Below, in pieces: positions 19,987 through 30,370 of a stretch of 64,000 bases of DNA (positions are counted from its first letter, which is position 1; every line of letters starts with the position of its first letter). Location: positions 1-64,000 of the forward strand of contig JAUCBJ010009048.1 in the NCBI GenBank assembly GCA_032718475.1, written 5' to 3'. The position numbers and the translations under genes were made by a program. The notes below the pieces were generated by a model. The model saw nothing but the letters and a program-made list of their open reading frames with translations, made no database searches and was not told the origin of the DNA. Source of the stretch: Nemertoderma westbladi. Lineage: Eukaryota; Xenacoelomorpha; Nemertodermatida; Nemertodermatidae.

Positions 19987-22900
19987 TTAAAGAAACGCTT
20001 GAAATCGTGCGTCGTTGCTCCCCACCCCATATACTCTCAGTTCCTCAACTCCCTCACCCAGAATACCCGAGATATTATAACTTCTAGAATATTGGACCGC
20101 GCCTACCGCCGATAGTCTGACACTCAGATACCGGGTACTGTAAGCAGCTACGGCCAGCGTGCTTGGTTCCACCGTTAGCACATCGACGCTCGGTGATTGG
20201 CTCCCGTGTCCCACTGTCGGCGGTTCTGATTGGCTAACCGGCCGCACTACAACAACCGTCTCGGATTGGGTGTAGTTTCGGACGGCGACTTCGATCTCCC
20301 GGGACTGGCCGACGAACACGGTACCGAAGTTAACCGAGTTGGTGGAGAGGCGGAAGTACGGGACGATGAGAGTAGCTTCCAGTGGGACGTTCTGTAGGCT
20401 CCCGTTGGAATACTCGAGAACCATGGAACGCTGGAACTTCAGTCTGCGTTCCTTCCCGTGTACAACCAGACTAACACCGGCGTCCTCGAAGTCACTGCCT
20501 ATAACGGTAGCCAAGGGCACAAGTTCCTTGGTTACCCTAAACCCAACGTGTAAGACAACGTGGCCACCCGGTTTTAGAGTGAATATTCTTTCGGTTTCTA
20601 TGACTACGAAGGGGGGTGGGAGATCTATGACGAAGTTAAGGGTTGTCACGGTAACGTTAGTTAATTTAACTTGACATTTTTCGATGTATTGAGTCGCGTA
20701 AATCACTCTGTCTGCCGTAGTAACCATGGAAACGTAGTCGCCGTCCGTTTCTATGGCAACGTAAGCAGGGGTAACTGCCCCGGTAACGTCCAACCTAATA
20801 CCATCTACGTGATATCCTTGTCGCCTGGTTACCCCGCAGCCGGTCTCTATAGCTTGGAAGTCTGCCAGCTCGGGTCCCAGACACTCTGTGGTTCTATCCT
20901 GGAAACCAACACGACTCTCTCCCAAGGAGAGGTAGCCAAATAGGAAGGACTCGAAGGATCTACCTTCACCATTATCGGTGCTCGGGGGTGTCAGGGTAAC
21001 CAGGATACTGGCGTCCGATCTGCCGGGTACAACCAGCTGCATCGGAGCCACAGAGAACGGCCCGGTATCTCCGGACTTACCCTCGTGTTTCCTGAGGGAA
21101 CAACTTATAATATCCGACGAATTAATTGTCGTGTCATTCACGTTATTGTGTAAAGGGCCGTTGTTGGCGACGTTTTTGTCCTTTTCTTTGATACTTTTAT
21201 TAGTATCATCTTCTTTAAGAGGAAAGGCTTCTCCGTAGTTGACGACGAGATCTAGGAGTTGCTGGTCGCCAGATTCCACGTTAAATACAGACCAATCGAC
21301 CCGGATATCCGTTGGGCTGGTGTTACAGAGTTTCATGGTCCGAGGAACGGGATTGGATGAGGGTGAGTGACTACCGAACCTGGCGACAGCTCGTAGCCCT
21401 GGCAACCCGGCTGTCATCTTAAAGTGTATGGGCAGTCCGTGGACAGCCATATCCAAGGGGATCAACTGGACTGGGAGGTCACCGACCTGGCAGATGATCC
21501 GGTCCGTGTAGACCCCCCACATGTCACTGAAGCCAGTGACGCTGATGACAGTGTCGCTGAAAGGCTGGAGGAAACCCTCACCGGGCTCTACCCTGAAGGC
21601 AGCGCCCTGTCCGTAACCCAGCGTCGCCCTGCAGTAGTCGCTGTGCGCCCTCTCCCAGCTGGTGGAGTGGGGGTCCGCAAGGTTCATCGTCCTGTCTATG
21701 AGACCGGCTGACTCTTTGCTCATGTTGAGCATTTGTTTTTTAAGTCGTTGGGACACCACTGGTGGTAGTGGTGCCGCCTGGAACATCGCCACAGAGAGCT
21801 TAAACGGCGCCACAATTGCCGTCCCATTCGTTATAATAAATCGAGCCATAGGCGTAGATTTTATCTCTACAGCATCTCCCAAATTAATCTTTACTAAGTT
21901 GTCATCGGGATTTATAAATGAAACTTTATCTTCTTCTGGAGGGAAACTATATGAGACGGATAGGCCGTTAACTTCCATGTCGATGGCTAAATGCAGCGGC
22001 TTGGTTTGTTCTTGGATGTCGCATCGAGCGACAACCCTGGGTAGTTGTCCCTCAATGTGGCTCGTTAGTACGACAGCTACATTGCGACGATCTCTGGGTT
22101 GGAGAACACCAGAGCTCGGCGTGAAACCGATCTCCACCAGTTCGTTATCGATACCTTCCTCGTAATCCGCAATTACAACTCCCTGTTCCATGTTATCTTC
22201 TATTTCACTCTCAACGTCACCTAAATCGTTGATAACTTCATTGTCTTCGGTCCATTCTGTAGGAACACTTTTATCATTCACGCCAATACTTTCCCTTCTG
22301 CTTACAATCTTTTTCAACTTTTGACTCCAGTTGAATTCAGTCTCTAAGTCAGTGGAGTTTACGAGAGTGACGAATGTCTCAAAGGCTATTCCTTTAAACA
22401 CGCTTCGGAGCTCCAATGTGCAGTGTTCCATAATAACGTTAGGGGATTGAACTACGGAGATAACCTCCATGTGTAAAGACGGACCGTGTTCCACAATAAC
22501 GTCTAGAACAGAGTTGATATTACCAATCGTTGTCGGAGTCAGTGTCATAGAAACGGTGGTGGATGACAACGAATCAATAACCCCGTTGTTAACTGGAAAC
22601 TCAACGCTGCTATGCAGCAGACCGTTGCTATGCTCAGAACTTGTTGCTATGGCCCAAGAGACGGGGATCTCTGTAGGATTGCGAATATTAAATTCGCAAG
22701 TGGATGAGGAACCCAGTCGAATGAGACCGAAGTCTATAACAGATGTGTCTAGCAGGAGAGTAGGTCCGCACACGGTGGCCCGTAGTGGGAGGACCACAGG
22801 GGTTGCTAGGTTACGGAGTCTGCAGACCACTCCGAGGTCGAAGGACCCCGGGGTCGCGGGACAGGTCAGGATGACCTCCAGAGCGGCAGTCTCTCCAGGG

Positions 22901-25272
22901 TCCAACTCTCCAACCTTCGGCTCAACTTCCACAATACATCCGTATGCTACTAGCGGCTCCCACACGAACTCGACCATGCTCAAACTCTCGTTACTAATGA
23001 CAACGGAACGACGCGTTGTCGTGGTGATCAGTAGCTCCCCCTGGAGGAGCAGGGCGGGAGGAGTGAGGGAGAGGAGGGGAGGAACGCAACTCCCCTTTAA
23101 GTCGATCTCTAAGGCGGTTACCTCCTGGGTGTCGTTGACTACCATTACAGATGAAGACTGTCGCCTAGACAACGAGAAGGAACCTCTAGGGGTCGCGGTA
23201 GGGGAACCGCTGTGGTAGCCGTTCAGATTCGCTTTATCTGCGGTAGATGGCGCTGCTGATGAGGGAGTCTGTGGCAACGGGCGCGGGATGTTCTCGAGGA
23301 CGAGATGGAGCGCATTGTGGAAGGTGTCGACGAAGGGAGCGGCGAAGACGAGTAGGGAACGGATCTCCACCCCGGCGGGGAGCAGTCCGGAAGGCGGGGA
23401 GACTCGGAAAGGGGAGTCGGGATCGGGAGCTCGGGAGACCCGGGAGAGGTCGTAGCGGGAGCGGTCGACGTGAGGAGCGACCGGGAAGGGGCGGAGCAGC
23501 TCCCATCGGTACGAGAGGTCCACCTGGGTGTCGTTACGGACCACCAGGTCCCGATGGGTAAAGGTCAGCGGGTTCAACGCCGGGAACCGCACGATCCTAC
23601 TCGCTGTGACGTCATAGACCTCCCCTAAAGGGATGACGTCATCCCCTTGGGTTAATGTAACCCCGGCAACCTGCGCCTCGCCTACCAGGCGGAAGGACTT
23701 CACCTGGCAGTTATCGCAAATTGCTAAGAACTCAGACTCGAATTTTCCGGCCAGTTGTGATTGGAAGTTTGTTTCTATAACGACGGCCTCGTTATTGGCT
23801 AATTCAAGTCCGGCGGGTCGGATCTCGAAGTTCTCCATCCGGACGCAGCCAGGGGTTGTCAGAGTCGACCGGAAGTTGGACGACGGCCACTTCTCCTTCG
23901 GGATGAAACAGAACCGACCGGCGCCGCCGACGTTGTGACACATTATAGCTGAGGTCTTAACGCCCCCTAGCAGCGAGTAGCCGCAGTCCCATACAGCCGG
24001 TAGTGACAGCGACGGAGGGGGTCGTTCCCCTAGCAACGGGATCTCCAACGGGGGTCCATGTTCCGTCTCAACGCGGATCGTATCGAAGAAGTTGGAGCGA
24101 GTGTCCGGCGCAAATCTAACCTCGAACTCTACAGAGAGTCCGGGAGCGACGACCCCAGAGGGTCCGGGGTAGCGGCCAAGACCGACGGAGAAGTCGCGAG
24201 TCGCCGGAGGGATGACCCGGAGGGGTCGACTGTGAGCCGTCCGGTTGGTGAGTCGGAGGGGCAGCTGGTAGACCATCCCGGGTTCGTGGTCCCGGAAGAC
24301 GACGGGGTTGGGAGAGGCGGAGAATATATGTGGGGGTTCGGAGGGGGGCTGTGAGGGGGGCAGGCGAGGGGGCTGAGTGCGAGGGTTACGGAGGTAGTTG
24401 GACCGGTGGTGGATGAGTTTCAGATCGTTACGATCGATTTCCCGTCGTCTCGGGGTCATATCGGTCCGCCAAGGTCGCGCGATGCGATCGAACCCGTCTG
24501 GTAGCGGAGTCGGCGGTTGCGATGGGTCTCGGACGTAGAATGTCGGCTCGCGGGTATCTACGGGGCGGCCGCGCGGGTCCAATCCGTCGTAATATTCCGT
24601 GTCCGGCGCGCGGCCGGTTCGTTCTCGCGCCGACTGGGTTCCTGCCGCGTAGCGCTCCGTCTCAGCGCCTCCTGGCGGACTCGTGAGGAGTCGTTGTGTG
24701 GTGGTTAAGTCCTCCGGGACTAGTAGGTTATACTGACGGAGGAGTTGGGTGTCCAGGAACCGCGTGAGGTTGGACTGCCCCGCGGGGATGCCGAGATCCC
24801 CGAAGGATTCCGACTGCTCCTCGATCGCTTCCCGTTGCTGTTTGTCCGCCTCGACGCTCTGCGCGTACGCCTTCATTATGTGGTGCTCCAACATGGCTGA
24901 CTCCTGCAAACGTCGGTCGTGTTCCGCCTGTATCTCACGGAGTTTCTCCACGAAGTATTCGTGGTAAGTGTTGTCTAGAGTTCGCGATTGGGAAAGGTTG
25001 TGAACGGTTTCCTGGTCAACCGGGTCTCGGGCGAACAGATCTTTGAACGTTCGCGCCAAAATGTGGGACACGTCTTGGCTGGCGGCCGACGACGGTCTGT
25101 CAAGAAACATTACAGGATCTTCGGCCCTCCCATTGGTTGCGTCTAGTTCGTTGTGTTCTATTGTCGGTGTATTTTCATTGTCCGTCGGAAGTTCTTTAGA
25201 CTCAGCTTCACTCACTTCGTCGTTAGCCACCGACGGTTTTACTTCAATCTGAGTCTGTATTTCAGCGCTCAT
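19987..25272 (-). CDS. DLEC1: DLEC1/CFAP81-like ciliary protein, 1761 aa, intronless
   Basis: The frame is about as long as vertebrate DLEC1 (roughly 1,750 aa) and has the same order of parts. The N-terminal block DVSHILARTFKDLF...YHEYFVEKLREIQAEHDRRL (65-155, coiled coil) comes first. Next is a Pro-rich linker (200-310), then a series of ASH/MSP-type immunoglobulin-like domains from about 312: PNPVVFRDHEPG, the PP-SLSLPAVWDCGYSLLGG block, CDNCQVKSFRLVGEA, and so on to the last domain FGTVFVGQSREIEV near 1650. In the family, this protein is FAP81 of the axoneme (central apparatus), which fits a motile-cilium role. No intron interrupts 5.3 kb, whereas vertebrate DLEC1 is split into many exons. 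The codons are GC-rich and CpG-rich in the central part, unlike the flanks. A retained retrocopy or lineage-specific intron loss would explain this. The first ATG (MSAEIQTQ) is preceded by AT-rich DNA. Confidence 0.9.
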   Translation of the reverse strand: MSAEIQTQIEVKPSVANDEVSEAESKELPTDNENTPTIEHNELDATNGRAEDPVMFLDRPSSAASQDVSHILARTFKDLFARDPVDQETVHNLSQSRTLDNTYHEYFVEKLREIQAEHDRRLQESAMLEHHIMKAYAQSVEADKQQREAIEEQSESFGDLGIPAGQSNLTRFLDTQLLRQYNLLVPEDLTTTQRLLTSPPGGAETERYAAGTQSARERTGRAPDTEYYDGLDPRGRPVDTREPTFYVRDPSQPPTPLPDGFDRIARPWRTDMTPRRREIDRNDLKLIHHRSNYLRNPRTQPPRLPPSQPPSEPPHIFSASPNPVVFRDHEPGMVYQLPLRLTNRTAHSRPLRVIPPATRDFSVGLGRYPGPSGVVAPGLSVEFEVRFAPDTRSNFFDTIRVETEHGPPLEIPLLGERPPPSLSLPAVWDCGYSLLGGVKTSAIMCHNVGGAGRFCFIPKEKWPSSNFRSTLTTPGCVRMENFEIRPAGLELANNEAVVIETNFQSQLAGKFESEFLAICDNCQVKSFRLVGEAQVAGVTLTQGDDVIPLGEVYDVTASRIVRFPALNPLTFTHRDLVVRNDTQVDLSYRWELLRPFPVAPHVDRSRYDLSRVSRAPDPDSPFRVSPPSGLLPAGVEIRSLLVFAAPFVDTFHNALHLVLENIPRPLPQTPSSAAPSTADKANLNGYHSGSPTATPRGSFSLSRRQSSSVMVVNDTQEVTALEIDLKGSCVPPLLSLTPPALLLQGELLITTTTRRSVVISNESLSMVEFVWEPLVAYGCIVEVEPKVGELDPGETAALEVILTCPATPGSFDLGVVCRLRNLATPVVLPLRATVCGPTLLLDTSVIDFGLIRLGSSSTCEFNIRNPTEIPVSWAIATSSEHSNGLLHSSVEFPVNNGVIDSLSSTTVSMTLTPTTIGNINSVLDVIVEHGPSLHMEVISVVQSPNVIMEHCTLELRSVFKGIAFETFVTLVNSTDLETEFNWSQKLKKIVSRRESIGVNDKSVPTEWTEDNEVINDLGDVESEIEDNMEQGVVIADYEEGIDNELVEIGFTPSSGVLQPRDRRNVAVVLTSHIEGQLPRVVARCDIQEQTKPLHLAIDMEVNGLSVSYSFPPEEDKVSFINPDDNLVKINLGDAVEIKSTPMARFIITNGTAIVAPFKLSVAMFQAAPLPPVVSQRLKKQMLNMSKESAGLIDRTMNLADPHSTSWERAHSDYCRATLGYGQGAAFRVEPGEGFLQPFSDTVISVTGFSDMWGVYTDRIICQVGDLPVQLIPLDMAVHGLPIHFKMTAGLPGLRAVARFGSHSPSSNPVPRTMKLCNTSPTDIRVDWSVFNVESGDQQLLDLVVNYGEAFPLKEDDTNKSIKEKDKNVANNGPLHNNVNDTTINSSDIISCSLRKHEGKSGDTGPFSVAPMQLVVPGRSDASILVTLTPPSTDNGEGRSFESFLFGYLSLGESRVGFQDRTTECLGPELADFQAIETGCGVTRRQGYHVDGIRLDVTGAVTPAYVAIETDGDYVSMVTTADRVIYATQYIEKCQVKLTNVTVTTLNFVIDLPPPFVVIETERIFTLKPGGHVVLHVGFRVTKELVPLATVIGSDFEDAGVSLVVHGKERRLKFQRSMVLEYSNGSLQNVPLEATLIVPYFRLSTNSVNFGTVFVGQSREIEVAVRNYTQSETVVVVRPVSQSEPPTVGHGSQSPSVDVLTVEPSTLAVAAYSTRYLSVRLSAVGAVQYSRSYNISGILGEGVEELRVYGVGSNDARFQAFL

Positions 25273-26219
25273 TATGAAATTAATTTACCAAAAATTAAAC
25301 GATCAAATTAAATAAGAGAAAGTAGAGAGCTTAATATAGGCCTAGTTTTAGGTATTTTCGGCTTTTCGGGAAGCCTAAAGCTTCTTAATAACCAAACATT
25401 TATCTAAAATATAAAATTTAATTAGGGATAAAACAAAACTTCTGAACTTGTATATGTCAGACATAATAGAAGTACCGGGGGCGGGGAGGCCTTGTGATAA
25501 TAATTGCCAAAATGCATAATAATTACCAAAACAATTTAACTTAAAAAAACAAATTAAACTACCGGTATGATCCATCTACAGTAGAAGAACAAATAATGTG
25601 GCTCGCATCCCACATTGTTACCTACCGGTAGATGTTAGATACCGGTAGCTCACAGCAATGAGATGTGTACCAAAAATTATTTTTTGGTACCGGGTGATCA
25701 ATTATTAATCTAATTTTTAAGGTAAGAGCAATGAGACGTAGGTATGTGTATACATGTGTTACACTACATTCCATACATTTGATCCGCACCTACATTTCAA
25801 TTTTGTTATGCAGAAATTCAAGAACCAGTACCGGTACCGGTACCTAAGCTAAAAAGCACTGATAGTTTGATTCGTTGCTTGGTAACATGAAGAAGATTAT
25901 CAGCTGATGGTGCATGATTGGCGGAAGTTTAAATCGTGAAATATTAAATTGTGAGGCAGTGAGAACAACAGATAGGGGGGGGGGGGGGAACTGGACGCAA
26001 TAAAAATATAAAAGTTCATCCCTCTCCAGGGGAAATTGGACGCAAATAATCCCACGTAAATGTTATCTTAGAATCATGCTGTGTCGGACTTTCGCCCTGG
26101 TGTTTCGTACCTTCGTACTGTTGTTTCGTCACCCGACATAGGTGTTCGAACCTCCGCCCATGCGGACCGTCGTCCTGGAACCAACCTGCACTTTACTAAG
26201 TCTAACGTTTTATTAACCA
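25273..26219. other. Upstream region of DLEC1, non-coding
   Basis: It contains clustered ACCGGTA and GGTACC palindromes (25560-25860) and a G run at 25975-25988. No gene is visible. The DLEC1 promoter should lie near 25273-25600. Confidence 0.5.
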
Positions 26220-26640
26220 CACTCGTTTTCTAAAAAAAAAGGCTCTCGACACTATTTGATTTCTCTATCCTAATCTCTAAGCTAAACTTCTATGGTATCC
26301 GGTGAATCTCAACATTACTCTCAAGCTTTATAGATTCTAGAACCAATTTGTCTCCATTGTTAACAACCATTCTTCTAGGGTTCTACCTATTTTAGGTGTG
26401 GGGTCCACTACTTCGCCAATTCTGTATATTAACGACCTTAGAACTCTTCATACAGTATAGCTAAACTTGGCTATCAGACAACCGACTATCCCTCAAATCT
26501 ATCTAACACTGCATATGCTACATACTCTCGTTACTCGTAAGTCACAATCTAAATTTCAAGGGGTTCAATTACTGTAGTAGGCCTAGGCAATAACTTAAAC
26601 TGGAAATCAAAAATTAAACATTATACAGAATCGTGACAGA
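26220..26640 (+). pseudogene. Degraded non-LTR RT fragment
   Basis: Broken frames give KALDTI (motif A), then a QFVSIVNNHSSRVLPIL segment, a GVGSTTSPILYINDLRTLH box B relic and finally NNLNWKSKIKH. This is the order found in jockey/CR1-type RTs. Frameshifts and stops are frequent, so it is dead. Confidence 0.65.
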
Positions 26641-26715
26641 ATGAATGCCGGGAACAATAATTCCGTGTCTTACATGGTGGACCATATTCTATACGTTAAT
26701 TGGTTAGAGCCAGAA

Positions 26716-29700
26716 GCTCTGTGGTGCACGAGAATGTTGGCTCAGTTCCTCTGCCTGGTGCACCGGAATGTTGGCTCAGTTCCTCTGCGTGGTGCACCAG
26801 AATGTTGGCTCAGTTCTTCTGTGGTGCACCAGAATGTTGGCTCAGTTCCTCTGCGTGGTTCACCAGAATGTTGGCTCAGTTCTTCTGTGGTGCACCACAA
26901 TGTTGGCTCAGTTCCTCTGCGGTGCACCAGAACGTGGCTCAGTTCTTCTGTGGTGCACCAGAATGTTGGCTCAGTTCCTCTGTGGTGCACCAGAATGTTG
27001 GCTCAGTTCCTCTGTGTGGTGCACCAGAACGTTGGCTCAGTTCTTCTGTGGTGCACCAGAATGTTGGCTCAGTTCTTCTGTGGTGCACCAGAACGTTGGC
27101 TCAGTTCTTCTGTGGTGCACCAGAACGTTGGCTCAGTTCTTCTGTGGTGCACCAGAATGTTGGTTCAGTTCTTCTGTGGTTCACCAGAATGTTGGCTCAG
27201 TTTTTCTGTGGTGCACCAGAACGTTGGCTCAGTTCTACTGTGGTGCACCAGAATGTTGGTTCAGTTCCTCTGCGTGGTGCACCAGAACGTTGGCTCAGTT
27301 CTTCTGTGGTGCACCAGAACGTTGGCTCAGTTCTTCTGTGGTGGACCAGAACGTTGGCTCAGTTCTTCTGTGGTGCACCAGAACGTTGGCTCAGTTCTTC
27401 TGTGGTGCACCAGAACGTTGGCTCAGTTCTACTGTGGTGCACCAGAACGTTAGCTCAGTTCTACTGTGGTGCACCAGAATGTTGGCTCAGTTCTTCTGTG
27501 GTGCACCAGAACGTTGGCTCAGTTCTTCTGTGGTGCACGATAATGTTGGCTCAGTTCCTCTGTGGTGCACCAGAATGTTGGCTCAGTTCCTCTGTGTGGT
27601 GCACCAGAACGTTGGCTCAGTTCTTCTGTGGTGCACCAGAATGTTGGCTCAGTTCTTCTGTGGTGCACCAGAACGTTGGCTCAGTTCTTCTGTGGTGCAC
27701 CAGAACGTTGGCTCAGTTCTTCTGTGGTGCACCAGAATGTTGGTTCAGTTCTTCTGTGGTTCACCAGAATGTTGGCTCAGTTTTTCTGTGGTGCACCAGA
27801 ACGTTGGCTCAGTTCTACTGTGGTGCACCAGAATGTTGGTTCAGTTCCTCTGCGTGGTGCACCAGAACGTTGGCTCAGTTCTTCTGTGGTGCACCAGAAC
27901 GTTGGCTCAGTTCTTCTGTGGTGGACCAGAACGTTGGCTCAGTTCTTCTGTGGTGCACCAGAACGTTGGCTCAGTTCTTCTGTGGTGCACCAGAACGTTG
28001 GCTCAGTTCTACTGTGGTGCACCAGAACGTTAGCTCAGTTCTACTGTGGTGCACCAGAACGTTGGCTCAGTTCTTCTGTGGTGCACCAGAACGTTGGCTC
28101 AGTTCTTCTGTGGTGCACCAGAATGTTGGCTCAGTTCCTATGTGGTGCACCGGAATGTTGGCTCAGTTCCTCTGTGGTGCACCAGAATGTTGGCTCAGTT
28201 CTTCTGTGGTGCACCAGAATGTTGGCTCAGTTCCTCAGCCTGGTGCACCAGAATGTTGGTTCAGTTCCTCTGCGTGGTGCACCAGAATGTTGGTTCAGTT
28301 CCTCTGCGTGGTGCACCAGAACGTTGGCTCAGTTCTTCTGTGGTGCACCAGAACGTTGGCTCAGTTCTTCTGTGGTGCACCAGAACGTTGGCTCAGTTCT
28401 TCTGTGGTGCACCAGAACGTTGGCTCAGTTCTTCTGTGGTGCACCAGAACGTTGGCTCAGTTCTACTGTGGTGCACCAGAACGTTAGCTCAGTTCTACTG
28501 TGGTGCACCAGAATGTTGGCTCAGTTCTTCTGTGGTGCACCAGAACGTTGGCTCAGTTCTTCTGTGGTGCACCAGAATGTTGGCTCAGTTCCTATGTGGT
28601 GCACCGGAATGTTGGTTCAGTTCCTCTTTGGTGCACCAGAATGTTGGCTCAGTTCTTCTGTGGTGCACCAGAATGTTGGCTCAGTTCCTCTGCTGGTGCA
28701 CCAGAATGTTGGTTCAGTTCCTCTGCGTGGTGCACCAGAATGTTGGCTCAGTTCCTCTGTGGTGCACCAGAACGTTGGCTCAGTTCTTCTGTGGTGCACC
28801 AGAATGTTGGCTCAGTTCTTCTGTGGTGCACCAGAATGTTGGCTCAGTTCTTCTGTGGTGCACCAGAATGTTGGCTCAGTTCTTCTGTGGTGCACCAGAA
28901 TGTTGGCTCAGTTCTTCTGTGGTGCACCAGAATGTTGGCTCAGTTCTTCTGTGGTGCACCAGAATGTTGGCTCAGTTCTTCTGTGGTGCACCAGAATGTT
29001 GGCTCAGTTCTTCTGTGGTGCACCAGAATGTTGGCTCAGTTCTTCTGTGGTGCACCAGAATGTTGGCTCAGTTCTTCTGTGGTGCACCAGAATGTTGGTT
29101 CAGTTCCTCTGTGGTGCACCAGAACGTTGGCTCAGTTCTTCTGTGGTGCACCAGAATGTTGGCTCAGTTCTTCTGTGGTGCACCAGAATGTTGGCTCAGT
29201 TCTTCTGTGGTGCACCAGAACGTTGGCTCAGTTCTTCTGTGGTGCACCAGAATGTTGGCTCAGTTCTTCTGTGGTGCACCAGAATGTTGGCTCAGTTCTT
29301 CTGTGGTGCACCAGAATGTTGGCTCAGTTCCTCTGCCTGGTGCACCAGAATGTTGGCTCAGTTCTTCTGTGGTGCACCAGAATGTTGGCTCAGTTCTTCT
29401 GTGGTGCACGATAATGTTGGCTCAGTTCCTCTGCCTGGTGCACCAGAATGTTGGCTCAGTTCTTCTGTGGTGCACCAGAATGTTGGCTCAGTTCTTCTGT
29501 GGTGCACCAGAATGTTGGCTCAGTTCTTCTGTGGTGCACCAGAATGTTGGCTCAGTTATTCTGTGGTGCACCAGAAAGTTGGCTCAGTTCCTCTGCTGGT
29601 GCACCAGAATGTTGGCTCTGTTCTTCTGTGGTGCACCAGAACGTTGGCTCAGTTCTTCTGTGGTGGACCAGAACGTTGGCTCAGTTCTTCTGTGGTGCAC

Positions 29701-29769
29701 CAGAACGTTGGCTCAGTTCTTCTGTGGTGCACGAGAATGTTGGCTCAGTTCTTCTGTGGTGCACCAGTA
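26716..29769. repeat. 32-bp satellite, about 95 copies
   Basis: The unit begins GTGGTGCACCAGAATGTTGG and continues CTCAGTTCTTCT. The main variants are AATG/AACG, TTCCTC/TTCTTC and TTCTAC. Because 32 is not a multiple of 3 and the unit has no stop in the plus frames, all three plus frames stay open for kilobases (up to ~740 codons) with a 32-residue repeat. This is a by-product of the unit and not evidence of a gene. Diagnostic variants (GTGGTGGACCAG, GTTAGCTCAG, TCTGTGTGGTGC) recur 580 bp apart, showing higher-order duplication. Confidence 0.96.
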
Positions 29770-30296
29770 GTAGTAGTTCCGGGATAGGCCCGGCCCTTTA
29801 TTATCCGAAATATATAATAATATTAAAAATAATTAGTCAACTCCCAAATCACATAATATGTAAATTAATATAATGTAAATAATATTTATCAGACAGTCGC
29901 CGAAATAGCGATTGCTAGTACTTCAGCAGACCGTCGATGGGAGGAGTTGGGGTGGGGGGGGGGGGGTGGGCAAGTTGGGCTGGGTGGGAGGAGGGGGGCG
30001 GGGAAGGGGGGGGGGGGGGTGGTGAGGAGTGTCAGTCGGAGATGTGCAACGGTGAAATATATAATTTTTTTCTTTATTTTTATTTTCAATTAAATTTATT
30101 TGTAATTAGCGATGACTCAAATGTACTGATGTGAAACAATCATGAGGGAAATAGTGTACGGCGAATTAATTTTTAGTTGAATTTAGTTTATATATTTAGT
30201 TAATATTGCTATACTGATGATGATATACCTGTTGCCGAATTTTTACATACTTTGCATTCTTACTTTTTAGTTTTAATTGTCTTAGGTATTTGCATT
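29770..30296. other. Non-coding, G-rich tracts
   Basis: A GTAGTAGTAG run borders the satellite. Several G runs with GGGT/GGAG spacers lie at 29940-30020 and could form G-quadruplexes. The rest is AT-rich. No gene is seen. Confidence 0.5.
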
Positions 30297-30370
30297 TAAA
30301 AAATTTTATTTTATTTTATTTTATTATTTTTATTTTATTATTATTTTATTTTTTTAATTTGGTATAACTT

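Noticed and set aside
20339-24967. Many plus-strand ORFs (up to 249 codons) opposite DLEC1
   Set aside because: They are shadows of a GC-rich coding strand. None has domain character, whereas the minus-strand frame is a complete family member.
26641-29873. Several long plus-strand ORFs (up to 741 codons) of Cys/Trp/Val-rich repeat protein
   Set aside because: They are the three frames of a stop-free 32-bp satellite. All frames are equally open and the unit length forbids a stable protein repeat in one frame.
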